Shown here: in pieces, positions 1 through 5,320 of the stretch
Position numbering within the stretch: position 1 is the first letter of the stretch
How the letters are laid out: every line of letters begins with the position of its first letter
NCBI GenBank assembly: GCA_001437625.1
Contig: LIAL01000049.1
Span: 1 to 8,279 of the forward strand
Reading direction: 5' to 3'
Origin: Nitrosopumilus sp. BACL13 MAG-121220-bin23
GTDB taxonomy: Archaea > Thermoproteota > Nitrososphaeria > Nitrososphaerales > Nitrosopumilaceae
DNA: 8,279 nucleotides
Position numbers and translations under genes: made by a program
Notes under the pieces: model-generated
What the model was told of the DNA's origin: nothing
Database searches by the model: none
What the model saw: only the letters and a program-made list of their open reading frames with translations

Positions 1-6
1 TTTTGA

Positions 7-70
7 ATCTGTAATAATCACACTTGACTAATTTTGATATCTGTAATAATCACACTTGACTAATTTTGAT
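7..70. repeat. 32-bp tandem direct repeat, two exact copies
   Basis: Two identical 32-base units (7-38 and 39-70) stand head to tail; each starts ATCTGTAATAAT and ends CTAATTTTGAT. Bases 1-5 (TTTTG) look like the end of another, imperfect copy, so the array may continue beyond the left edge. The unit at 39-70 overlaps the stop codon (60-62) and last codons of the minus-strand gene, and the unit at 7-38 lies in its 3' flank. No spacer/repeat alternation is present, so this is not a CRISPR array. A local slippage duplication at a gene end is the simplest reading. Confidence 0.9.
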
Positions 71-347
71 ATCCGCAACTTATGCAACGATTAACTTTTT
101 TATCAAATCTTAATTCTCCGCACTTGACACATTCACTAAAATCCATAGCTAAAAATTCACTTTGCAAACTTTCAGCTTTACTGTCTATTCTTTCTTTTCT
201 TATTATCCAAATTGCTGCTACAAATGTAATGGAGCCAAAAATCAACCACGCACTTCCCAAGGTTTGAACAAATAACATCATGAACATCATTCCAAGTGAA
301 GCTAACCCGTAACCAATTATGATTAGACTGAAATTGTGTACTTTCAT
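60..347 (-). CDS. Small membrane protein with C-terminal zinc ribbon (hypothetical)
   Basis: A protein of about 95 residues from the ATG at 345-347. It has two hydrophobic stretches (roughly residues 5-26 and 31-49), a short basic-acidic linker beginning RKERIDSK, and a C-terminal zinc-ribbon pair, CVKC followed 13 residues later by CISC. That predicts a small two-span membrane protein with a metal-binding tail; the pattern is common in thaumarchaeal genomes but I cannot name a family or function. The frame stays open upstream to a GTG at 423-425, giving 121 residues. I chose the ATG because the MKVHNFSLIIIG start is typical of such membrane proteins and the extra 26 codons have noticeably more G/C at third positions. 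The GTG is not excluded: a TATA-like box at 464-473 would place transcription start about 15 bases before it. An 8-T run (403-410 on the plus strand) lies in the disputed extension. Confidence 0.7.
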   Translation of the reverse strand: MKVHNFSLIIIGYGLASLGMMFMMLFVQTLGSAWLIFGSITFVAAIWIIRKERIDSKAESLQSEFLAMDFSECVKCGELRFDKKVNRCISCGYQN

Positions 348-463
348 AACTTGCAAAGGGAATGTCTCTTGATAGTTGTTTCCCTGTGTATCGTAGGAGA
401 AAATTAAAAAAAAGGACACTCCCACATTAGATGCAAATCGTGATGATTTCTAATACTCATATC

Positions 464-473
464 TTTAAATTTA
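464..473. promoter_or_regulatory. Shared AT-rich TATA-type box for divergent genes
   Basis: TTTAAATTTA lies 20-29 bases before the ATG at 493, the expected TATA spacing for a leaderless archaeal transcript. Because the element is nearly self-complementary, it also reads as a TATA box on the minus strand. There it would start transcription near 440, ahead of the membrane/zinc-ribbon gene. Placement is by eye from spacing and composition. Confidence 0.55.
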
Positions 474-492
474 ATTTCATTAACTGATATCT

Positions 493-684
493 ATGAAAGT
501 CAAAATGTGCAGACATATCGACATATCCAAATTACAAATGGAGATGTCTCAGGATATTTTTACAATTTGCACTATTGATGAAACTAGATTTGTCACCCAT
601 TCATGCAATGAATGCTACAATGAGATGAAAGAGTTAGAACACGAAATTATTTCAAAACAAGAATTTGAAAAATATTTGATTTAG
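493..684 (+). CDS. Small Cys/His-rich hypothetical protein
   Basis: A 63-residue protein starting at ATG 493 with a TATA-like box at ideal leaderless distance, which supports this start. It contains CRH near the N-terminus (Cys6, His8), a lone Cys26, and a compact HSCNEC motif (His36, Cys38, Cys41), followed by a charged, probably helical tail rich in Glu and Lys. The Cys/His spacing would suit binding of one metal ion, probably zinc, but no family is recognised. It has no signal peptide or membrane segment, so it is likely cytoplasmic. It is divergent from the membrane/zinc-ribbon gene and convergent with the DsbA-type gene downstream. A T-rich stretch (723-730) after the stop could end its transcript. 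Confidence 0.7.
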   Translation: MKVKMCRHIDISKLQMEMSQDIFTICTIDETRFVTHSCNECYNEMKELEHEIISKQEFEKYLI

Positions 685-722
685 CCAAATAAAATTATCA
701 TGTTGGACATTATCATTAAATT

Positions 723-731
723 AATTTTTTA
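723..731 (+). terminator. T-rich candidate terminator
   Basis: AATTTTTTAG about 38 bases after the stop of the 63-residue gene is a poly-T tract of the kind that suffices for archaeal termination. It lies between convergent genes. No hairpin is evident. Confidence 0.3.
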
Positions 732-768
732 GAAAACCACGCTAAAACAAAATGCAATCATCTGCTCT

Positions 769-1413
769 TTAATCCAATGCATCAAAAGTTTTTAAAAATA
801 CTTCCAGTGGCTGATTTCCACGAATTTTAATCATTTTTTGATCATTGAATACTAAAAATGACGGTGTTGCATCTATTCCGATATCATTTCCAAATTCATA
901 AAGTGAATTTACTTTATTTTCATATTTGTTATCATCTAAACATCTGTTAAATTTCTGCGTATCCAAATTCACTGTTTGTGCAAATTCAGTTAATGTCTCT
1001 CTTGTTATCCATCCTGTTCTCTCCCCTCCCCAGTTTTTGTAAAGTTCATCATGGTATTGCCAATATTTTTGTTGGTCTTGTGCGCAGTAAGATGCCTCAG
1101 CAGCTAATTTTGAATCAGGACCATTTAGTGGAAAATCTTTGAAAACCATTTTCACTTTTCCAGTTTTAATAAAATCCTCATTGATTATTTCCAATGTATT
1201 TTGATGGAATTTGTAACAAAATGTACACTGATAATCACCCCACTCCAATATTGTAATTGACGCATCAGCATTACCTAGAAACGGTGATCCATTCTCAATT
1301 AATTTTGCTGATGTCACTATTTGTGAATCATTTGAATTGATTCCATATGTGCCAAGAAATCCCCCTACTATGATTCCAATTACAATTGGTATTGATAAAT
1401 AATATAATTTCAC
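769..1413 (-). CDS. Membrane-anchored DsbA-family thioredoxin-fold oxidoreductase
   Basis: A 214-residue protein beginning at GTG 1411-1413. Residues 4-24 form one hydrophobic N-terminal segment (signal or membrane anchor), so the catalytic domain should face the outside. The thioredoxin/DsbA domain follows: beta strand ITILEWGDYQ, active-site CTFC (Cys63, Cys66), the helical insert including AAEASYC (Cys110) and CLDD (Cys158), and the cis-proline loop DATPSFLVF (Pro184) opposite the active site. The layout matches the Thioredoxin_4/DsbA group, of which thaumarchaea carry many copies. The likely role is forming or isomerising disulfides in exported proteins; the direction of electron flow cannot be told from the sequence. 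The two extra cysteines could form a structural or second redox pair. A weak TATA-like ATTTTTAGG lies near -28. It is monocistronic, convergent with the upstream small gene and divergent from cbtB. Confidence 0.9.
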   Translation of the reverse strand: MKLYYLSIPIVIGIIVGGFLGTYGINSNDSQIVTSAKLIENGSPFLGNADASITILEWGDYQCTFCYKFHQNTLEIINEDFIKTGKVKMVFKDFPLNGPDSKLAAEASYCAQDQQKYWQYHDELYKNWGGERTGWITRETLTEFAQTVNLDTQKFNRCLDDNKYENKVNSLYEFGNDIGIDATPSFLVFNDQKMIKIRGNQPLEVFLKTFDALD

Positions 1414-1559
1414 AATTCTTATTTTATTCTTAAATCCTAAAAATCTTCGTTAATTCTTGAATCCCAGACGTTACAGTTTTTGGAGTAAGACGATACCTCA
1501 GATATCGATCAAAAGGATAATTTTCCAATATTTTCTAAAACCTGGCTCTATCCAAGAAC

Positions 1560-1567
1560 ATAAATAC
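1560..1567 (+). promoter_or_regulatory. TATA box of cbtB
   Basis: ATAAATAC is centred about 26 bases before the cbtB ATG at 1589, so transcription should start at or very near the start codon. It overlaps the left arm of the inverted repeat at 1562-1585. Confidence 0.5.
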
Positions 1568-1585
1568 ATTCAACAAAATGTATTT
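1562..1585. promoter_or_regulatory. Candidate operator: perfect 9-bp inverted repeat at cbtB promoter
   Basis: AAATACATT (1562-1570) and AATGTATTT (1577-1585) are exact reverse complements separated by CAACAA. The repeat starts within the TATA box and ends three bases before the cbtB ATG. A protein bound here would block TATA-box recognition or initiation, which is typical repressor geometry in archaea. A metal-responsive repressor is the natural guess next to a cobalt transporter, but no regulator gene for it is in the window. Confidence 0.5.
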
Positions 1586-1588
1586 TTA

Positions 1589-1801
1589 ATGTCTACAGTA
1601 CAACACAGCGTATCAAAAACAAGTGTATCTAAAGTCGCAATATTGGCATTAGCCATAATATTTGCAGCAGGACTATTTGTTGTAGGTTTTGATCAAGGTC
1701 ATATCTTTAGTGTAGTGTATGGTGAACAAGCATTTGTTGACCTAACTATTCATGAGCTTACCCACGATATGAGACATGCAGCCGGATTTCCGTGTCATTA
1801 G
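1589..1801 (+). CDS. cbtB: Cobalt transporter subunit CbtB
   Basis: A 70-residue protein of the CbtB family (probable cobalt transporter subunit). One membrane helix (about residues 15-34) is followed by an external, His-rich tail. The C-terminal HELTHDMRHAAGFPCH carries the conserved His/Cys ligand set of CbtB, suited to capturing a Co2+ ion. The frame is open upstream to an ATG at 1457, but those 44 extra residues are basic, unlike the family, and would run across the promoter. The start at 1589 gives the usual CbtB length and sits at leaderless distance from a TATA box. The next gene is cbtA, its known partner, 78 bases downstream with its own promoter-like signals. Together they are thought to import cobalt for cobalamin synthesis. 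In bacteria the pair is often under a cobalamin riboswitch; none is seen here. Confidence 0.9.
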   Translation: MSTVQHSVSKTSVSKVAILALAIIFAAGLFVVGFDQGHIFSVVYGEQAFVDLTIHELTHDMRHAAGFPCH

Positions 1802-1830
1802 ATTAATTTTATTTCTATAATTCTATAATC

Positions 1831-1840
1831 TATTTTTAAA
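1831..1840 (+). promoter_or_regulatory. TATA-type box upstream of cbtA
   Basis: TATTTTTAAA lies 40-49 bases before the cbtA GTG start and predicts transcription start near 1861, giving a leader of roughly 20 bases. It is preceded directly by two tandem TTCTATAA octamers (1813-1828). Confidence 0.4.
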
Positions 1841-1854
1841 TCAGTTATCGTATT

Positions 1855-1867
1855 AACGGGTCCCGTT
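1855..1867. promoter_or_regulatory. 13-bp GC-containing palindrome before cbtA
   Basis: AACGGG-T-CCCGTT is a perfect inverted repeat with a single central base, the only G/C-rich patch in the AT-rich gap between cbtB and cbtA. It is centred on the transcription start predicted from the TATA box at 1831-1840, about 19 bases before the GTG. It could be an operator. As RNA it could form only a very small hairpin, and it is not followed by a T run, so it is a poor terminator candidate. Confidence 0.35.
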
Positions 1868-1879
1868 TGGTAATATTTT

Positions 1880-2608
1880 GTGAAAAGTGCTCTCTTTATT
1901 GCGATTGTTATAATTTCAGGTGCACTTGCAGGGGCAATTCATGGAACTGTTAATTTTGCAATAGTTGAGCCTTATCTTGATCAGGCAATTGGCATTGAAA
2001 ATGAGAATCTTTTTGCTTCTGGTGAGGAAGAAGACAATCCTCAATTTTGGGCAGATTATGAAGAGTATCGAGTCTGGCAAAAAAGTGGGCAGGTTTTAGC
2101 TGGAATGATTTTAGGGATTGCCATGGGCTCATTATTTGGAATCGTATATGCGTTATCAAGAAATTCTTTGCCTGGTAAAAATGACGTAACAAAAGCAGTA
2201 ATTCTTGCAGGGATAATGTGGCTCACTATCTATCTAATTCCGTTTTTGAAATACCCTGCAAATCCTCCAACTGTTGGTGATGCTGAAACTGTCGTTCTTA
2301 GATCAATTTTATACATTTCATTTATTGCAATTTCTGGATTTGGGGCACTTGGATTTTACAAACTATCGCAGAAATTACAAAGCGATAAAAAATACCTTGG
2401 CATACTTGGATATGTTATTTTTATTGTCATTGCATTTTTTGTAATGCCTGAAAACCCTGATGAAGTTACAGCCCCCATGAATCTAGTTAATGAATTTAGA
2501 CTCATGTCTGTTCTTGGTGTTACTTCTTTTTGGATATCTGTAGGATTTATTCTTGGATTGTTTTGGAATAAATTTGATGATACAAATTTATCAAAGAATA
2601 ATTCCTGA
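1880..2608 (+). CDS. cbtA: Cobalt transporter subunit CbtA
   Basis: A 242-residue membrane protein of the CbtA family, the larger partner of CbtB in a proposed cobalt importer. I see hydrophobic segments at about 4-28, 71-92, 104-123, 138-160, 172-190 and 208-229, so five or six membrane spans. Family hallmarks include the opening span with AGAIHGTVNFAIVEPYL and the loop after span three, PFLKYPANPPTVG. An acidic loop between spans one and two (residues 38-62, GEEEDNP) may lie outside and attract cations. The start is GTG 1880, directly preceding MKSALFIAIV; no better start exists without entering the promoter-like region. It follows cbtB by 78 bases. The stop overlaps the first base of the regulatory palindrome of the next transcription unit, so the spacing is very tight. 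Confidence 0.88.
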   Translation: MKSALFIAIVIISGALAGAIHGTVNFAIVEPYLDQAIGIENENLFASGEEEDNPQFWADYEEYRVWQKSGQVLAGMILGIAMGSLFGIVYALSRNSLPGKNDVTKAVILAGIMWLTIYLIPFLKYPANPPTVGDAETVVLRSILYISFIAISGFGALGFYKLSQKLQSDKKYLGILGYVIFIVIAFFVMPENPDEVTAPMNLVNEFRLMSVLGVTSFWISVGFILGLFWNKFDDTNLSKNNS

Positions 2609-2631
2609 TTCTTATTCTATAGAATAAGAAT
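2608..2631. promoter_or_regulatory. Operator A: perfect 24-bp palindrome before the regulator pair
   Basis: ATTCTTATTCTA (2608-2619) is followed immediately by its exact reverse complement (2620-2631). It lies between the cbtA stop and the TATA box at 2645-2653, some 13 bases upstream of that box. In archaea that position more often suits an activator than a repressor. A near copy (21 of 24 bases) stands before phnD. Confidence 0.8.
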
Positions 2632-2644
2632 ATGTATAAGATGC

Positions 2645-2653
2645 TTAAATATA
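2645..2653 (+). promoter_or_regulatory. TATA box of the regulator pair
   Basis: TTAAATATA is centred about 26 bases before the ATG at 2675. This predicts a leaderless or nearly leaderless transcript covering both winged-helix genes. Confidence 0.55.
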
Positions 2654-2674
2654 CCACATATTCATTACAAAGAA

Positions 2675-3004
2675 ATGTCAAAACGGATAACCTTACCGCA
2701 ATTAAAAAAATATGATATCACACAAAAAGTAATGGAGGCATTAGCTGATTCAGAATCCAGGGCAATTTTGTTCTCCATGGTTAAAACAGGGAAAACTGCT
2801 GCTGAACTTTCAGACAAACTGAAAATACCGCTCAGCTCAGTTTACAAAAAACTATCTGACCTTGAAGAACTCACACTAATCAAGGTTGAAGAGTGGCTGA
2901 TTTCAGACAAGGGGCGAAAATACAAGGTGTACAGAAGCAGGATTAAGCAGGCTGAAATTTCCATAAAAAAGCCTGAACCAGTTTTAATATTGGTATCAAA
3001 TTAG
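2675..3004 (+). CDS. Winged-helix transcriptional regulator, first of a tandem pair
   Basis: A 109-residue cytoplasmic DNA-binding protein. After a short N-terminal arm containing DITQK, residues about 25-85 form a winged helix: TAAELSDKLKIPLSSVYKKL is the helix-turn-helix, with SSVYKKLSDLEEL as the recognition helix, and GRKYKVYRSRI the wing strand. The fold resembles the TrmB/ArsR-like helix-turn-helix families. The protein is essentially only the DNA-binding module, with no visible ligand or metal-binding domain and no cysteine. The following gene is a paralog (about 36 identities over 89 aligned residues by eye, plus the MSKR and DITQK blocks). The start ATG 2675 is fixed by the TATA spacing. 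The 24-bp palindrome just upstream suggests autoregulation; I infer that the pair also controls the phn operon. The exact family and the signal sensed are unknown. Confidence 0.85.
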   Translation: MSKRITLPQLKKYDITQKVMEALADSESRAILFSMVKTGKTAAELSDKLKIPLSSVYKKLSDLEELTLIKVEEWLISDKGRKYKVYRSRIKQAEISIKKPEPVLILVSN

Positions 3005-3011
3005 ATATTGT

Positions 3012-3362
3012 GTGTCTAAACGGGGTATAATTCAACTATCAGAGTTTGACATTACCCAAAAAATTATTGAATCACTAAGCAACGTGTGTACCCGCTCTGT
3101 CTTATTTTCAGTAAAAAATGAGTCAAAAGACGTTACCCAAATCGCAGATGAGTTAAAAATATCCATTTCAACTGTATACAAGACATTATCTACATTGGAG
3201 GATCTTGCACTGGCTGAAATTGACAAATATGTGATTTCCCCAGAAGGCAAAAAAATTAAACTTTATCGTAGTAGGATTGGAAAAGTAGAGATTACTTTGG
3301 AGAACCTCTCACCCACACTAGTCCTACATCCTAATGACTCTTATTCTACAATGTCCAATTAA
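3012..3362 (+). CDS. Winged-helix transcriptional regulator, second of a tandem pair
   Basis: A 116-residue paralog of the preceding protein, starting at GTG 3012, seven bases after its stop, so the two are surely co-transcribed. It shares the MSKR start, the DITQK block, the helix-turn-helix VTQIADELKISISTVYKTL, LE-L after it, and the wing GKKIKLYRSRI. It differs in having one cysteine (Cys27, in SNVCTR) and a longer C-terminal tail ending HPNDSYSTMSN. The pairing suggests a heterodimer or two homodimers with overlapping targets. The last codons (3337-3348) carry 11 of 12 bases of the operator half-site, 35 bases before the full operator copy upstream of phnD, so the 3' end of the gene may double as part of the phn control region. 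No effector domain is visible. Confidence 0.85.
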   Translation: MSKRGIIQLSEFDITQKIIESLSNVCTRSVLFSVKNESKDVTQIADELKISISTVYKTLSTLEDLALAEIDKYVISPEGKKIKLYRSRIGKVEITLENLSPTLVLHPNDSYSTMSN

Positions 3363-3371
3363 TTGAAACGT

Positions 3372-3395
3372 ATTCTTATTCTATAGATTTGGAAT
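3372..3395. promoter_or_regulatory. Operator B: imperfect copy of the 24-bp palindrome before phnD
   Basis: The first 16 bases (3372-3387) are identical to the palindrome at 2608-2631, and 21 of 24 match overall, with mismatches at positions 17, 19 and 20. It lies about 24 bases upstream of the phnD TATA box. The identical left half and degraded right half would fit one strong and one weaker half-site. Confidence 0.75.
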
Positions 3396-3418
3396 AACTC
3401 CCTAAAATTATCATATTC

Positions 3419-3427
3419 TTTAAATAA
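3419..3427 (+). promoter_or_regulatory. TATA box of the phnDCE operon
   Basis: TTTAAATAA is centred about 33 bases before the phnD ATG. This predicts a very short 5' leader of about 5-10 bases. No Shine-Dalgarno sequence precedes the ATG. Confidence 0.5.
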
Positions 3428-3455
3428 TCTTTGTTAGAATTAATTTTTGAATTAA

Positions 3456-4490
3456 ATGAACCAAAAAATAATTCTTACACTTGTTGCTGTCTTTGCATTA
3501 ATTGGTATTTCGACACTTGTTGCTGCTTTTGTAATAGTTGATTCTCCAGCAACTGAATTTCAAAATGATAATATTGATTCTATAACTAATGTGGATTCCA
3601 CAACTAGTGAAATTAATTCAAAAATTATCGATGTTGATTCCATAACTATTGGATTCATTCCAGTTGAAAAAGCTGATGAATTAACTCCAAAAGCAGAAGT
3701 TCTAGAAAAATTCTTAGAATCTGAACTTGGAATTGATGTTAAGATAGTTGTCCCAACAAACTATGAAACAATCATTGAAGGAATGAGATTTGGCCATATT
3801 GATGCTGCCTTTATGGATACGGGACCTGCATGGATTACTCATCAAAGAACAGGTGCAGAAGCTGTATTGGCAGAGATAGTCGAGGGCAAGGTAAACTATC
3901 AAGCAACAGTTTGGACGTTAGCTGAAAATGATTCCATTAACACATTGGAGGACACTGTTGGAAAGCGCGTTGCATTTACCAGCATAACTGGTTCCTCAGG
4001 TTTTGTAAGACCTATGGGAACTCTAGTTACTGAGGGGTATATCGATATTGAAGGGGACGATATCGTTGCTTTAGAGCAAGCACTTGCAAACAACTTTGAG
4101 AGTTACACTTTTGCAGGTGGATACAAGGCAGCATTGAATTTACTGTTAAATGGAGATGTTGATGTTGCATTTGGTTCTGATATTGCACCGCAAAAATATC
4201 TTGACTTGGAGGATCAATTGAAATTACGTCCAGTTGTAACAATTGGACCAGTACCATCACATGTCTTTATGGTAAGTTCTAGCATGTCTGACTCTACTAA
4301 AGATAATTTAGTTAGCGCATTGATTAAACTCAATTATGATGAGAATAATTTCATTTTAACTGATTTGTATGGTGCTGAGGCACTAGTTCCAACAACCACC
4401 ACTATGCATATTGGTGAATTTGGAACTTTTATTGATGTATTGACAGGTCTTGATCAAAAAATCCTTGACAATGGCAATAAGAGCAAATAA
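3456..4490 (+). CDS. phnD: Phosphonate/phosphite/phosphate ABC transporter substrate-binding protein (PhnD family)
   Basis: A 344-residue extracytoplasmic binding protein that captures a phosphorus oxyanion or phosphonate and delivers it to PhnE. An N-terminal hydrophobic segment (residues 5-28) is a signal peptide or membrane anchor. No lipobox cysteine follows, so anchoring is probably by this helix. A Ser/Thr/Asp-rich linker (29-60) leads to the two-lobed domain: ITIGFIPVEKADEL (63-76), RFGHIDAAFMDTGPAW (111-126), the ligand-loop region TSITGSSGFVRPMG (175-188), GGYKAALNLLLNGDVDVAFGSD (211-232) and GPVPSHVFMV (264-273). These correspond to the conserved blocks of the PhnD/PtxB/PhnD-like family. 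Which ligand (phosphonate, phosphite or phosphate) cannot be decided by eye. It is first in the operon with phnC and phnE; the upstream operator copy links it to the adjacent regulators. Confidence 0.92.
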   Translation: MNQKIILTLVAVFALIGISTLVAAFVIVDSPATEFQNDNIDSITNVDSTTSEINSKIIDVDSITIGFIPVEKADELTPKAEVLEKFLESELGIDVKIVVPTNYETIIEGMRFGHIDAAFMDTGPAWITHQRTGAEAVLAEIVEGKVNYQATVWTLAENDSINTLEDTVGKRVAFTSITGSSGFVRPMGTLVTEGYIDIEGDDIVALEQALANNFESYTFAGGYKAALNLLLNGDVDVAFGSDIAPQKYLDLEDQLKLRPVVTIGPVPSHVFMVSSSMSDSTKDNLVSALIKLNYDENNFILTDLYGAEALVPTTTTMHIGEFGTFIDVLTGLDQKILDNGNKSK

Positions 4491-4522
4491 AGCCCTGAAT
4501 TTTTAAAATCAAATAAATTCTA

Positions 4523-5320
4523 ATGCCTACTACTGATAATAAATTAATTTCTACAAAAAAAATAATCCAAATGAATGACGTGTGGACATCATATGATTCT
4601 AAAAATTTTGCAGTAAGTGCAGTCAACTTGTCCATTGATAGAGGCACAAACTATGCAATTGTTGGCCAATCAGGTTCAGGAAAGTCCACCTTGCTAAAAC
4701 TGATGAACGGCATGATGACTCCAAGTAAGGGTACCATCAAAATGGACTATCAAACCCCTGACATGAATAATAAAACGTTTAAAAAAATGATGCACACAAT
4801 TGGATACATTCCTCAAAGTTTGGGTCTTGTAAAAAACATTAGCGTCCTTGATAATATTTTGATTGGCGCATTGCCAAGACTTACTGCAATGCAATCAATA
4901 CTAAAACAATTCCCTGAACATGAAATTCAAGAAGCTAAAAGAATTATAAAATTAGTTGGTCTGTCTGGAATGGAATCTCGCAAAGCATACATGATCAGTG
5001 GCGGTGAAAAAAGACGCGTTGCAATAGCTAGAGCACTGATGCAAAAGCCTACAATTCTCTTAGCTGATGAAATAGTTTCAGAGTTGGACCATGTGACTGC
5101 CAGGGAAATTATGGATTTAATTTTGGATGCACAAAAGAAAATGAAGCTAACTGCAATCATGGTTCACCATGACATGAAACTTGCACTGGAATATGCAAAT
5201 CGTGTTGCAGTAATGAAGGATGGAGAAAAGATTTTAGAGATTGGTATTGAGGGTGATTCTATAGTTGACTTTCAAACAGGCAACCTAACTATTGAGGAAA
5301 TTATGGAGATGAACACTTGA
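4523..5320 (+). CDS. phnC: Phosphonate-type ABC transporter ATP-binding protein
   Basis: A 265-residue cytoplasmic ATPase that powers the PhnD/PhnE importer. Motifs in order: Walker A GQSGSGKST (48-56), Q-loop YIPQS with Gln98, signature SGGEKR (159-164), Walker B ILLADE (178-183, catalytic Glu183), D-loop SELD (186-189) and switch histidine VHHD (His216). All catalytic residues are present. Two departures from the textbook are the signature Gln replaced by Glu-Lys and the DEP of Walker B replaced by DEI. The start ATG 4523 lies 32 bases after phnD. An AT-rich patch (4499-4509) in that gap could be an internal promoter but is only 13-24 bases from the ATG, so I expect transcription from the phnD promoter. 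The gene ends inside the start codon of phnE. Confidence 0.93.
   Translation: MPTTDNKLISTKKIIQMNDVWTSYDSKNFAVSAVNLSIDRGTNYAIVGQSGSGKSTLLKLMNGMMTPSKGTIKMDYQTPDMNNKTFKKMMHTIGYIPQSLGLVKNISVLDNILIGALPRLTAMQSILKQFPEHEIQEAKRIIKLVGLSGMESRKAYMISGGEKRRVAIARALMQKPTILLADEIVSELDHVTAREIMDLILDAQKKMKLTAIMVHHDMKLALEYANRVAVMKDGEKILEIGIEGDSIVDFQTGNLTIEEIMEMNT

Noticed and set aside
1..70. CRISPR array
   Set aside because: The two units are directly adjacent with no spacers between them.
82..267. Plus-strand open frame opposite the zinc-ribbon membrane gene
   Set aside because: It is antisense to a gene with clear membrane segments and CxxC motifs, has no promoter and no recognisable domain; it is a shadow frame.
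403..427. Frameshifted start of the membrane/zinc-ribbon gene at ATG 425-427 through the 8-T run
   Set aside because: The ATG frame stops after seven codons, and one added T would restore it. A downstream ATG at 345-347 already gives a complete protein, so no slippage needs to be assumed.
1457..1588. 44-residue N-terminal extension of CbtB starting at ATG 1457
   Set aside because: The extension is unlike CbtB proteins, and the TATA box and inverted repeat lie inside it. The ATG at 1589 gives the family's length and promoter spacing.
1414..1588. Cobalamin riboswitch or tRNA in the gap before cbtB
   Set aside because: I found no B12-box-like sequence, no cloverleaf and no long paired helices. 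The only structured element is the 9-bp inverted repeat.
1855..1867. Intrinsic terminator between cbtB and cbtA
   Set aside because: The palindrome allows only a tiny hairpin and has no T run after it.
4694..5160. Minus-strand open frames within phnC
   Set aside because: They lie opposite an intact ATPase with all motifs and show no coherent protein features.
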